Assembly: GCA_900544425.1 (NCBI GenBank)
Contig: UQUX01000105.1
Location: forward strand, 1 to 5,904
From: an uncultured Collinsella sp.
Lineage (GTDB): Bacteria > Actinomycetota > Coriobacteriia > Coriobacteriales > Coriobacteriaceae
Direction: 5' to 3'
Length of the DNA stretch: 5,904 bases
In this document: positions 1 through 5,904 of the stretch, in pieces
Numbering within the stretch: position 1 is the first letter of the stretch
Layout of the letters: each line of letters opens with the position of its first letter
The notes under the pieces: generated by a model
What the model was told of the DNA's origin: nothing
Databases searched by the model: none
Seen by the model: only the letters and a program-made list of their open reading frames with translations
Program-made: the position numbers and the translations under genes

Positions 1-1182
1 CGAGCGGCGCCATCAGATAGAGTTTTTGGGGCGCACGACGTTTTATCTCCAGCAGCAGAAACGCCATACCCCAGATCGACCAAAGCGCCTTGGCGCCGAC
101 AAGCATGCCGACCGGCGTCGACTGAAACCATGCGACGAGCGACTCGACACTGCGGCCCAAGGTCGCATCGGACCAGCTCAATCCCAGGTCCCGCGGGCGG
201 GGAAACACATGGTTCACGTTGTGCCCGTCGACAGGAGTCACATAGGGCGACAGGGCCTCGCTTCCCGCCACCGGCATGGCATACCAGCCAATCTGCACTC
301 CCAGATACGCCTTAAGATAACAAAGTGGATGTTGCAGGAACCCCGCTGCCCACGCGCCAAAATAGGCTGCAAAATCGAGCTCGTCGGCCTTACCAAACGT
401 GGGGTCTTTAACGGAGTCGGTTAAAAACCACGTGTAGTTGTTCTTACCATCCTCCCCGATGGCGCGCTCGATCTCTTGACGCTGCCATTCCGGAAGCTCG
501 TCCCCGTGGTCACGCATCAGCAACGCAGACTGCTGAAACATGAGACCGTAGACCTCCTGCTTGCCACCCGGCTCGCACCCCAAAGCGGGAAGCACGCCAA
601 GGCACACGCCGTCAGAAAAGCCTGCACCAGGCAGAAGGCGTACACCCCAGCATCAACGCTTCCCAGCGCACGGCCCAGGTCGGTAAACCATCCGTACAGA
701 TAGGTATCGAGTATCGGATGATGGTCGGTGATAACGCCGTCCAACAAGGCATTGGGTAAGCCGTTGTACTGCAAAAGCTGCTGGCGGGTATCCCACCAGA
801 TCACGCCCGGGAACAGTAGAACCAGCAACGGAGACCAGCAGGCGTAGATGAGTGCGCCCAGTTTTACGATACCACCGAATTCGTACGTCTGTGGGATGCC
901 AGAGAACGCTATGTCGCACAAGTTGTCAAACCATCTAGCATGGACTTGCCGAGGAACGCCGACAGTACTTTTGCGTCCCACTAGAAACCGATCGATCAGA
1001 TAGTCGCCGAGCATAAACGCTGCGCAGAAAAAGGCCATGTGTCCCAAGACATGGACCAAGTAGATAGGGTTACAAGAGAATCCCACGGTATCGCGAAACA
1101 TATCCGCGATGGTCGCGAGCACCGCCAAGGTACCCGCGACCATCAGCATGTCGCGATTCTGTTTTAATCGCTCCACCGGCAT
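1..1182 (-). pseudogene. DUF6020-like multipass membrane protein, internally deleted and frameshifted; 3' end outside window
   Basis: The first part (1182 to about 595) encodes hydrophobic segments near residues 12-28, 41-63, 105-127 and 178-197. It also has PGVIWWDTRQQL (125-136) and DHHPILDTYLYG (153-164), which I recognise as N-terminal hallmarks of DUF6020-type membrane proteins. This frame then runs into a nonsense tail (residues 198-221) and stops at 517. From about 595 a second frame stays open to base 1. It begins VLPALGCEPGGKQEVYGL, continues FQQSALLMRDHGDELPEW and HPLCYLKAYL, and resembles the family's C-terminal part. The membrane-rich middle that I recall between these blocks, roughly 100-200 residues, is absent. 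This indicates an internal deletion that also changed frame, with the junction near 575-610. The ATG at 1182 lies 4 bases after the upstream stop, so it probably relies on translational coupling. The family's function is unknown to me. Loss of function is inferred; family assignment is from memory of its motifs. Confidence 0.75.
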
Positions 1183-1186
1183 GCGC

Positions 1187-2923
1187 TTAGTGCTTTACCG
1201 GCGCGCCGCAATGCGGGCAGAACCGTGTACCAGGAACGAGGGGACCACCGCACGAACCGCAGAATCGCGGAGCTTCCAAAGGCATGGGCGCCTGCTGCAG
1301 CTGGGCCTGAGTCTGCTGTCCGACGAAATTCTGCGGAACCGTCTGCTGAGGCGCAGCGGAGATAGTGCCATTCGCGGTTGCCGCATACCCCTTAGAGTGT
1401 TTGCGCATGCAAATGACAACGAAGCCGCCAACGCCCGCCGCAAGGAAAATCACCGTAATAGCAACAATGAAAATTAGGTTCGATGGCAACGAACCGGCTC
1501 CTTCTTCTTGTGGACCGGACAATGTTGGCGCATTGGAAAAGCCACTCTTATAGACATCTACACTAAAGCCGAAATCTTCATCCTCATATTGAACAAAATA
1601 AATCAACGAGTCGTCCTTGGAGAACCACACGGACCGCGAGTAATCGCAATCGTCAAAGCCACCATGCTCTAAGCAACCTTTTAAAGTGGCTTGCGAATAC
1701 GCACCCGTCTTTGTGTCAGTCAAATAGATCAGATAGTTAGAGTTATCATCCGGGCCGCATGCCAACAAATAAGCTCCGTCACTCGACAAAGAGACAGGAC
1801 AAAGTTTTTCTTCAACAGCAAAGAGAGAGCGAAGTGCGAGTAGATCGAGAGAGCAGTTGGTTTCCCATTTCGTTTCACCTGACTTGGTATCGATGACGGA
1901 CAATTCTACACTTCCCAAATCAGAATAGTTGGCGTACCCGTCAGAGTCTGCGTAATGCCCGTCACAGTCTACGTAACGCCCGCCAAAGGCCAGCGATCCA
2001 TCTTGGTTAAACGGCTTTGCTTGCAGGCAATTCTGGGCGTAAGAGGCTACATCCCCCTCTTTCGAGACATAGCATGCCCAATCTATAGTGGCGCCGTCAT
2101 CGTTAACAACAACCTTATATGTATTAGAAGTGGCATTAGGAGTGACCGAACTGTCGTCAATTTCGGAAGTGTTGATAACTTTCTTGGCATTCAAGTCGAT
2201 TGTCGCTACGTCATGGCGCACACCCGATTGGTCGTTCTCAGTTTCTTCACCCGAATAAACCCGCATAACGTAGCCATACTTGCCATCGTTTGAAATCCAA
2301 GCAGGCCCTACCAAAGTGTAGTCATCAGACGGTGCGCTGTACTCGTATTTAGTCGATATATTGCCGTTTTTGAAATCGACAATACTAAACAACACGTAAC
2401 CGTCGTAACGGTTTGAGTACGGATCTTCTTCTATTACAGACGTTATATACAGCGTCTTGTTGTCCTTAGATATCTGGAGCTTAATTTCAACGCTGCACCT
2501 ATCAAGCGCCTCGGATGGAACAGCAGAACCCAGCGGATATTCCTTGGACTTGTCATTAGACAGGTCGTATACGACTACTGATTTATTCTTTCTGTTGAAG
2601 CAATAAAACGTTTTTTCATCGACTGAAAAACAATACGCGCTATGCCAGTCGGGACCGCTGCTGTCAATCTCCACCGCGGTGAGAGACCAGTCCGTGGTAT
2701 CCAGTAAATTCATTTTATATGTGGACGAGTCAAAGCACAGCACATATCTACCCGAAGGCGAATGATCCCAATAAGCCAAATTATCGAACTCATGCGTGTC
2801 CTTCAGTTCGGGCGTGGGGACGTCGGCGGCATAGGCGCCCAGCGGCGCGACAATAAGGCTAGCGGCCAGTGCCAGGCCAGCTATTAGAAGCCCCCCCCAT
2901 TTCATTTTTCTCGTATTTGGCAT
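1187..2923 (-). CDS. Secreted-N, single-pass membrane protein: beta-propeller-like ectodomain plus C-terminal zinc ribbon
   Basis: This 578-residue protein is not one I can name. A signal peptide is clear: basic MPNTRKMK, a hydrophobic core at about 9-27, and a likely cleavage after AYA (about residue 32). The ectodomain (about 35-470) repeats the beta-propeller pattern 'S-D-G then hydrophobic strand': SPSGRYVLCF (55-64), SVDEKTFYCF (100-109), ISKDNKTLYI (151-160), ISNDGKYGYV (210-219), LSSDGAYLLA (379-388) and FSKDDSLIYF (434-443). This suggests about six or seven blades. A membrane helix follows (about 481-505), then basic residues (RKHSKG), a Q-rich linker (525-550) and a zinc ribbon with Cys555, 558, 569 and 572. 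The predicted topology is propeller outside, zinc ribbon inside. The start is supported by AAAGGGG a few bases upstream of the ATG. The gene is more AT-rich than the genes on the right. Surface sensing or binding is a guess. Confidence 0.85.
   Translation of the reverse strand: MPNTRKMKWGGLLIAGLALAASLIVAPLGAYAADVPTPELKDTHEFDNLAYWDHSPSGRYVLCFDSSTYKMNLLDTTDWSLTAVEIDSSGPDWHSAYCFSVDEKTFYCFNRKNKSVVVYDLSNDKSKEYPLGSAVPSEALDRCSVEIKLQISKDNKTLYITSVIEEDPYSNRYDGYVLFSIVDFKNGNISTKYEYSAPSDDYTLVGPAWISNDGKYGYVMRVYSGEETENDQSGVRHDVATIDLNAKKVINTSEIDDSSVTPNATSNTYKVVVNDDGATIDWACYVSKEGDVASYAQNCLQAKPFNQDGSLAFGGRYVDCDGHYADSDGYANYSDLGSVELSVIDTKSGETKWETNCSLDLLALRSLFAVEEKLCPVSLSSDGAYLLACGPDDNSNYLIYLTDTKTGAYSQATLKGCLEHGGFDDCDYSRSVWFSKDDSLIYFVQYEDEDFGFSVDVYKSGFSNAPTLSGPQEEGAGSLPSNLIFIVAITVIFLAAGVGGFVVICMRKHSKGYAATANGTISAAPQQTVPQNFVGQQTQAQLQQAPMPLEAPRFCGSCGGPLVPGTRFCPHCGAPVKH
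2891..2898 (-). repeat. G8 homopolymer inside signal-peptide codons
   Basis: Eight consecutive C on the plus strand read as eight G in codons 9-11 (Trp-Gly-Gly) of the 578-aa protein. Gain or loss of one base would shift the frame inside the signal peptide and abolish the mature protein. Runs of this kind can vary by slipped-strand mispairing. Whether this one varies cannot be seen from a single sequence. Confidence 0.9.
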
Positions 2924-2989
2924 GGTTGCCCCTTTCAGTCGAGAGGTGAATATGAGCTGAGACTACGCTAAGCCCGAAAAAGCAAAAAC

Positions 2990-3001
2990 TGTTGCGCAAC
3001 A
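2990..3001. promoter_or_regulatory. 12-bp perfect palindrome upstream of the 578-aa gene, possible operator
   Basis: TGTTGCGCAACA is its own reverse complement and lies 67 bases upstream of the ATG at 2923, in the spacer that should carry any promoter of that gene. The size and symmetry fit a dimeric repressor site. I could not find a convincing -35/-10 pair beside it, so the regulatory role is only a suggestion. Confidence 0.3.
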
Positions 3002-3041
3002 ATTCCGGCGAATAAAAAGTCGGTAACGCCTGATGAAAATG

Positions 3042-3093
3042 GGACGGGGATTAAATAATCATTGTGTACCGAATGATTATTTAATCCCCGTCC
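3042..3093. repeat. Perfect 22-bp inverted repeat with 8-base loop (REP/MITE-like or terminator)
   Basis: Arms 3042-3063 and 3072-3093 are exact reverse complements around the loop GTGTACCG. Each arm has a GC-rich outer half (GGACGGGG) and an AT-rich inner half (ATTAAATAATCATT). The repeat begins 8 bases after the stop of the 99-aa gene and lies 118 bases before the start of the 578-aa gene. As minus-strand RNA it would form a long hairpin followed only by CATTTTC, a weak U-run, so it may end or dampen transcription between the two genes. Its length, perfection and intergenic position also fit a dispersed REP/MITE-like element. There is no transposase here, and copy number cannot be judged from this window. 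Confidence 0.85.
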
Positions 3094-3101
3094 TAGAAGA
3101 A

Positions 3102-3401
3102 TCACTGATGGTTGACTGGCGCGCCGCAGTTTTGGCAGAAGGAGGCATTTGTCTCCAGCTTTGACCCGCACTGGGCACAGAAATAAGTAGGCTCAACTGG
3201 CTGAGCATCATCGATCGCAGTCGGCACCTGCTGCGTCGGCGGGACCTGTTGCACGGGAGGCATTTGCTGGTACGGATTGGACTGCGGAGGCTGAGACTTA
3301 TTCGACGATTCCTTGTTCAAGATAACAGCAAAGGCGACAGCCGCGACACCACCGAATACTACTAGCAAAACGAGAAGATTGAATACACTAAGGCCTATCA
3401 T
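3102..3401 (-). CDS. Small membrane-anchored zinc-ribbon protein (99 aa)
   Basis: The protein has three parts. An N-terminal hydrophobic helix covers about residues 4-28, with few charges before it. A Pro/Gln-rich linker with QQVPPTQQVP-like repeats covers about 37-62. A C-terminal zinc ribbon has Cys75, 78, 89 and 92 (CAQC ... CQNC) and ends GAPVNHQ. The ribbon spacing CX2C-X10-CX2C and the GAPV end match the tail of the 578-aa protein downstream, so this is like that protein without its propeller. The ribbon is expected to face the cytoplasm if the helix is a signal anchor with N-out orientation; this topology is inferred. The ATG at 3401 follows GAGGAG at about 10 bases, an acceptable though slightly long spacing. 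No specific function is known to me; such ribbons often mediate protein contacts or structure rather than catalysis. Confidence 0.85.
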   Translation of the reverse strand: MIGLSVFNLLVLLVVFGGVAAVAFAVILNKESSNKSQPPQSNPYQQMPPVQQVPPTQQVPTAIDDAQPVEPTYFCAQCGSKLETNASFCQNCGAPVNHQ

Positions 3402-3583
3402 CGCAAATCAGCTCCTCATGTAGCGAAAGATGACTGATGTCGAGATTTTATCGCCGCGCCGCAAGCCCCTTCTAGTGCGCAACACCCAGGCACGACCAGT
3501 CTTTTTGAGATTGGGGCGTGGCAAGCGTATGTCTTCGGGGTATAAGACGGCTAATTGTATGCCGCCCTATGAAAGGAACCCTT
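3402..3583. promoter_or_regulatory. Divergent intergenic region between the two transcription units
   Basis: This 182-bp stretch separates the leftward zinc-ribbon genes from the rightward DJ-1/Maf genes and should contain both promoters. Leftward, TAAAAT (3445-3450 on the minus strand) is a possible -10 with no good -35. Rightward, TATAAG (3541-3546) is one base from the consensus -10, also with no strong -35, and would give a leader of about 30 bases before 3584. A weaker alternative is TTGAGA (3505-3510) with TATGTC (3528-3533) at 17-base spacing. Neither assignment is firm. No small gene or strong hairpin was seen. Confidence 0.4.
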
Positions 3584-3586
3584 ATG
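3574..3586 (+). promoter_or_regulatory. Ribosome binding site fixing the DJ-1/PfpI start
   Basis: AGGA at 3574-3577 precedes the ATG at 3584 by six bases. This places the start at MPSVAVLAAD rather than at the longer in-frame GTG (3518) or ATG (3569), neither of which has a comparable site. Confidence 0.75.
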
Positions 3587-4126
3587 CCCAGCGTTGCCGT
3601 TCTTGCCGCCGATGGCTTTGAAACGATTGAATGCCTGACCATGGTCGATGTCATGCGTCGCGGCGGCGTGCGCGCCACGCTCGTCTCGATTATGCCCACG
3701 CGCGAGGTCGTAAGCTCGCTGCAGATTCCCGTAACCTGCGATGCACTCTTTGACGAGATCAACTTTGACGAGTATGACTGCGTCGTGCTGCCCGGCGGTC
3801 TGCCCGGCGCCACCAACCTGCGCGCCGACCAGCGCGTCTGCGATGTAGTCTGCGAGTTCGCCGCAACCAAGCATGTTGCCGCCATCTGCGCCGCCCCATT
3901 TATCCTGGGCGAGCTTGACCTGCTCGAGGGACGCCACGCCACGTGCTTCCCCGGCTTTGAGAAGAGCTTCCCCGAGGGTGCCTATACCGGCGACAAGGTC
4001 ACGCACGACGGCAACATCATCACCGCCAGCGGCATGGCCCAGTCACTCCCCTTTGCGCTTGAGCTGCTGCGTACGCTCGCCGGCGACAAGGCTGTCGAGA
4101 AGGTTGCCGAGGGCATTCAGCTATGA
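3584..4126 (+). CDS. DJ-1/PfpI (ThiJ/YajL-like) family protein
   Basis: At 180 residues this is a typical single-domain DJ-1/PfpI length. The nucleophile-elbow motif AAICAAP puts the reactive cysteine at Cys102. The N-terminal acidic motif ADGFETIE gives Glu16, aligned by eye with DJ-1 Glu18, which sets the cysteine's reactivity. LPGGLPGATNLR (69-80) is the usual glycine-rich segment before the elbow, and ITASGMAQSLPFAL (146-159) is the family's C-terminal block. The third-site region reads ATCFPGFE where DJ-1 has THP, so the DJ-1 histidine appears replaced. I chose the ATG at 3584 because AAAGGA precedes it at good spacing and the family fold begins there. The GTG at 3518 and ATG at 3569 would only add an unconserved leader. 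Family members are linked to stress protection, glyoxalase or disputed deglycase activity; the substrate here is unknown. It overlaps maf by 4 bases. Confidence 0.92.
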   Translation: MPSVAVLAADGFETIECLTMVDVMRRGGVRATLVSIMPTREVVSSLQIPVTCDALFDEINFDEYDCVVLPGGLPGATNLRADQRVCDVVCEFAATKHVAAICAAPFILGELDLLEGRHATCFPGFEKSFPEGAYTGDKVTHDGNIITASGMAQSLPFALELLRTLAGDKAVEKVAEGIQL

Positions 4127-4704
4127 TTTTGGCTTCGCAATCACCGCGCCGCATCGAGTTGATGCGCGAAGCGGGCTACGACATCCGCGTCATTCCCGCT
4201 GACATCGACGAGACTCCTTTTGATGACGAGACCCCGCTTACGCTTGTCGAGCGCTTAGCTCGCGCTAAGGCTGCCGCCGTTGCCGCCGAGCACGCCGAGC
4301 CCAATGAGCTGACTATTGCGGCCGACACCATCGTCACCTTCGATGACAAGATTTTGGGTAAGCCGGCAAACGAGGACGAAGCCCGCACCATGCTCCACGA
4401 GCTCTCGGGGCGCACGCACCAGGTCGCAACCGGCGTCTGCATCGTTAGAGCCGGAGACGCCACAGCCCCGCACGCCGCCGAGAGCCTGTCGTTTGTCGAT
4501 GTGACCGACGTGACGTTCTATGAGCTCACCGACGAGCAGATTGAGCGCTACGTCGCCTCGGGCGAGCCCATGGACAAGGCAGGCGCCTACGGCATTCAGG
4601 GCACAGGCGGACGCATGCTCGTGCATGATATTTCGGGCGACTTCTACAACGTGGTGGGCCTGCCCATCGCTCGCGTCGCGCGTGCGATTCAAAAACTATC
4701 GTAA
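4123..4704 (+). CDS. maf: Maf family nucleoside triphosphate pyrophosphatase
   Basis: Maf proteins hydrolyse non-canonical or excess nucleoside triphosphates (dTTP/UTP in the YhdE group, 7-methyl-GTP in the YceF group) to the monophosphate and pyrophosphate in the cytoplasm. All family blocks are present in 193 residues: the N-terminal ASQSPRR (4-10), AADTIV with the likely catalytic Asp68, GKP (79-81), the SGRTHQV block (95-101), EPMDKAGAYGIQG (148-160) and SGDFYNVVGLPI (171-182). The DKAGAYGIQG and DFYNVVGLP blocks look more like YhdE (dTTP/UTP type) than YceF, but subgroup assignment by eye is tentative. The start ATG shares ATGA with the stop of the DJ-1/PfpI gene, so the two are almost certainly cotranscribed and translationally coupled. 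No separate RBS is obvious beyond that coupling. Confidence 0.95.
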   Translation: MILASQSPRRIELMREAGYDIRVIPADIDETPFDDETPLTLVERLARAKAAAVAAEHAEPNELTIAADTIVTFDDKILGKPANEDEARTMLHELSGRTHQVATGVCIVRAGDATAPHAAESLSFVDVTDVTFYELTDEQIERYVASGEPMDKAGAYGIQGTGGRMLVHDISGDFYNVVGLPIARVARAIQKLS

Positions 4705-4712
4705 TTGCATCT

Positions 4713-4735
4713 GGCGCTGGGTATCCCCCAGCGCC
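4713..4735 (+). terminator. 9-bp perfect hairpin after maf, weak terminator or processing element
   Basis: GGCGCTGGG (4713-4721) pairs with CCCAGCGCC (4727-4735) around the loop TATCC, 8 bases after the maf stop. It is followed by TACAATTTC rather than a proper T-run, so complete Rho-independent termination is doubtful. TACAAT (4736-4741) resembles a -10 box but has no -35 at the right distance. Confidence 0.45.
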
Positions 4736-4765
4736 TACAATTTCGGCGTACCGTACGGATCCCGA

Positions 4766-4782
4766 CCGGGCATAAGGCCCGG
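4766..4782 (+). promoter_or_regulatory. Small leader hairpin just before the peptidase RBS
   Basis: CCGGGC (4766-4771) pairs with GCCCGG (4777-4782) around ATAAG. It ends 12 bases before the AGGAG at 4795-4799 that serves the ATG at 4806. It leaves the RBS unpaired and may simply stabilise or insulate the leader. There is no sign of a recognised riboswitch. Confidence 0.3.
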
Positions 4783-4805
4783 CGGAAAACCGATAGGAGT
4801 AAAAC

Positions 4806-5807
4806 ATGGATACACTGCTTGAGGCCATTGACGTTTGCGATGTCGATGGCTTTTGCTTTGGCAACTATACGGACGAGGAGGCCGGCACCGGTTGCACCGT
4901 AATCGTGGCACCCGAGGGCGCCACCGGCGGTGTTGACGTTCGCGGCGGTGCCCCGGCATCGCGCGAGACCGACCTGCTGCGTCCCGAGAACACCGTGGAC
5001 AAAGTCCACGCCGTCTGCCTTTCGGGTGGATCGGCATTCGGTCTGGAGGCCGCAAGCGGTGTCGCCCGCGAGCTCGAGAGCCGCGGCATCGGCCTTCCCG
5101 TCGGCCCCACGCAGGTTCCCATCGTGTGCTCTAGCTGCATCTTCGACCTCGCCTTTGGCGACCCCACCGTACGCCCCGACATTGAGGCTGGCATCTCCGC
5201 CGTGCGCGAGGCGCTCGACAACACCCCCACCACGCTCGAGCAGGGCAATGTAGGTGCCGGCACCGGAGCCACCGTGGGCAAGCTCATGGGCCCCGCAACC
5301 TGCATGAAGGCCGGCCTTGGAGCCGCCGCCGTGGCACTCGGCCCTGTTAAGGTGGGTGCCGTGGTCTCGGTCAACGCCTGCGGCAATGTCGTCGACCCCT
5401 TCACCGGTGAATGGGTCGCTGGCATGCGCGCTGCAGCAGATAGCGACCAGATCGTCGACATGGAGCTCGCAGCCTTTGCCGCCGCCGGCTCCATGCAAAT
5501 GCCGCTCGACCGCACCAACACCACCATCAGCTGCATCGTCACCAACGTTGAGCTCACCAAGGCGCAGGCCACCAAGGTCTCCCAAATGGCAGCTGACGCC
5601 TATGCGCACGCCATCCGCCCCACACACACCACCAACGACGGCGACACCATCTACACCCTCGCCAGCGGCAAGCTGGGCGCGCAGGCAAGCACCGCCGTTC
5701 CCTTGGACCTGTTGGGCATGCTCGCCGTAAAGGCCCTACAGACCGCCATCGTAAACGGAGCCAAAACCGCCAAAACCTCCCACGGCATCCCCGGCGCCGC
5801 GAAGTAA
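4806..5807 (+). CDS. P1 family peptidase (S58, DmpA-like aminopeptidase/esterase)
   Basis: At 333 residues, with no signal peptide or membrane helix, this fits cytoplasmic P1/S58 hydrolases. These autoprocess into two chains and expose a Ser or Thr nucleophile, releasing N-terminal residues from small peptides or amides. Recognisable blocks are GTGCTVIVAPEGATGGVDVRGG-type N-terminus (27-48), APASRETDLLRP (49-60), HAVCLSGGSAFGLEAA (68-83), NVGAGTGATVGK (148-159), VNACGNVVDP (189-198), RTNTTISCIVTN (236-247) and HTTNDGDTIYTLASG (274-288). By comparison with the family, self-cleavage is expected around Asn238/Thr239 or Thr239/Thr240, giving an N-terminal Thr. That exact site is inferred. The ATG at 4806 has AGGAG at six bases. 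It is codirectional with maf across 101 bp containing two hairpins, so cotranscription is possible but unproven. The physiological substrate is unknown. Confidence 0.92.
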   Translation: MDTLLEAIDVCDVDGFCFGNYTDEEAGTGCTVIVAPEGATGGVDVRGGAPASRETDLLRPENTVDKVHAVCLSGGSAFGLEAASGVARELESRGIGLPVGPTQVPIVCSSCIFDLAFGDPTVRPDIEAGISAVREALDNTPTTLEQGNVGAGTGATVGKLMGPATCMKAGLGAAAVALGPVKVGAVVSVNACGNVVDPFTGEWVAGMRAAADSDQIVDMELAAFAAAGSMQMPLDRTNTTISCIVTNVELTKAQATKVSQMAADAYAHAIRPTHTTNDGDTIYTLASGKLGAQASTAVPLDLLGMLAVKALQTAIVNGAKTAKTSHGIPGAAK

Positions 5808-5871
5808 ACTAGCTCGTCCGGTTGCCCGGTGGGGCTTGGTTATGTTTGCTGCTCTACAGTCCTGGCTCGCA

Positions 5872-5896
5872 CGAAGAGCACATTAAGTGCTCTTCG
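5872..5896 (+). terminator. 10-bp perfect hairpin at window edge, probable terminator of the peptidase gene
   Basis: CGAAGAGCAC (5872-5881) pairs with GTGCTCTTCG (5887-5896) around ATTAA, 64 bases after the peptidase stop. The final bases GCTCGTGC show no T-run before the window ends, so whether a U-tract follows cannot be seen. The hexamer GGCTCG flanks it on both sides (5864-5869 and 5896-5901) as a direct repeat. The rest of 5808-5904 contains no recognisable gene. Confidence 0.5.
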
Positions 5897-5904
5897 GCTC
5901 GTGC

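Noticed and set aside
26..424. 132-codon open frame on the plus strand
   Set aside because: The opposite strand carries a convincing continuation of the DUF6020-like protein; this frame has basic, unstructured composition and no motif.
2968..3171. 67-codon minus-strand frame across the inverted repeat
   Set aside because: It overlaps the end of the 99-aa gene and reads through the palindrome; no motif or RBS supports it.
3551..4006. Minus-strand frames opposite the DJ-1/PfpI gene
   Set aside because: The plus strand has unmistakable family motifs, so these are antisense shadows.
4705..4805. Riboswitch in the maf-peptidase spacer
   Set aside because: The spacer has only two short simple hairpins and no recognised conserved aptamer pattern.
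4689..5627. 312-codon open frame on the minus strand
   Set aside because: It lies antisense to the clear P1 peptidase, is glycine/histidine-rich low-quality protein, and is a by-product of GC-rich codon bias.
1..5904. CRISPR array, tRNA or rRNA genes, transposase, toxin-antitoxin or defence operon
   Set aside because: No regularly spaced repeats, no cloverleaf-like sequence and no matching protein motifs were seen on either strand.

Overview
The window looks like a piece of a high-GC, host-associated actinobacterial chromosome. Protein style (a DUF6020-like membrane protein, zinc-ribbon membrane proteins, a P1-family peptidase) and codon use suggest the Coriobacteriia, probably Collinsella. 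That assignment is recognition-based inference, with no database search behind it.

The left 3.4 kb is transcribed leftward (minus strand). In transcription order it holds: a 99-residue membrane-anchored zinc-ribbon protein (3401 to 3102); a perfect 22-bp inverted repeat (3042-3093); a 578-residue surface protein (2923 to 1187) with signal peptide, beta-propeller-like ectodomain, one membrane helix and a cytoplasmic C-terminal zinc ribbon; and, four bases further on, a DUF6020-like multipass membrane protein (1182 to the window edge). The last gene is broken. Its N-terminal half and its C-terminal part are in different reading frames, and the membrane-rich middle expected between them is missing, which points to an internal deletion. 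The two intact proteins end in the same zinc-ribbon design (CX2C-X10-CX2C then GAPV), so they appear to share a module. The 578-aa gene also has a run of eight G inside its signal-peptide codons, a possible slippage site.

The right 2.3 kb is transcribed rightward and looks like ordinary GC-rich core sequence: a DJ-1/PfpI-family protein (3584-4126) overlapping a Maf nucleotide pyrophosphatase (4123-4704) by ATGA, then a P1/S58-family peptidase (4806-5807) after a 101-bp spacer with two hairpins. A strong hairpin lies at the extreme right edge. The DJ-1/Maf pair could act together in clearing damaged metabolites or nucleotides. The two halves diverge from a 182-bp intergenic region (3402-3583). 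The left half, especially the 578-aa gene, is visibly more AT-rich than the right and reads as accessory DNA.

I found no RNA genes, CRISPR array, transposase or integrase. No complete new system is demonstrated. The most notable points are the deleted DUF6020 gene, the paired zinc-ribbon membrane proteins, the G8 tract and the 22-bp inverted repeat.
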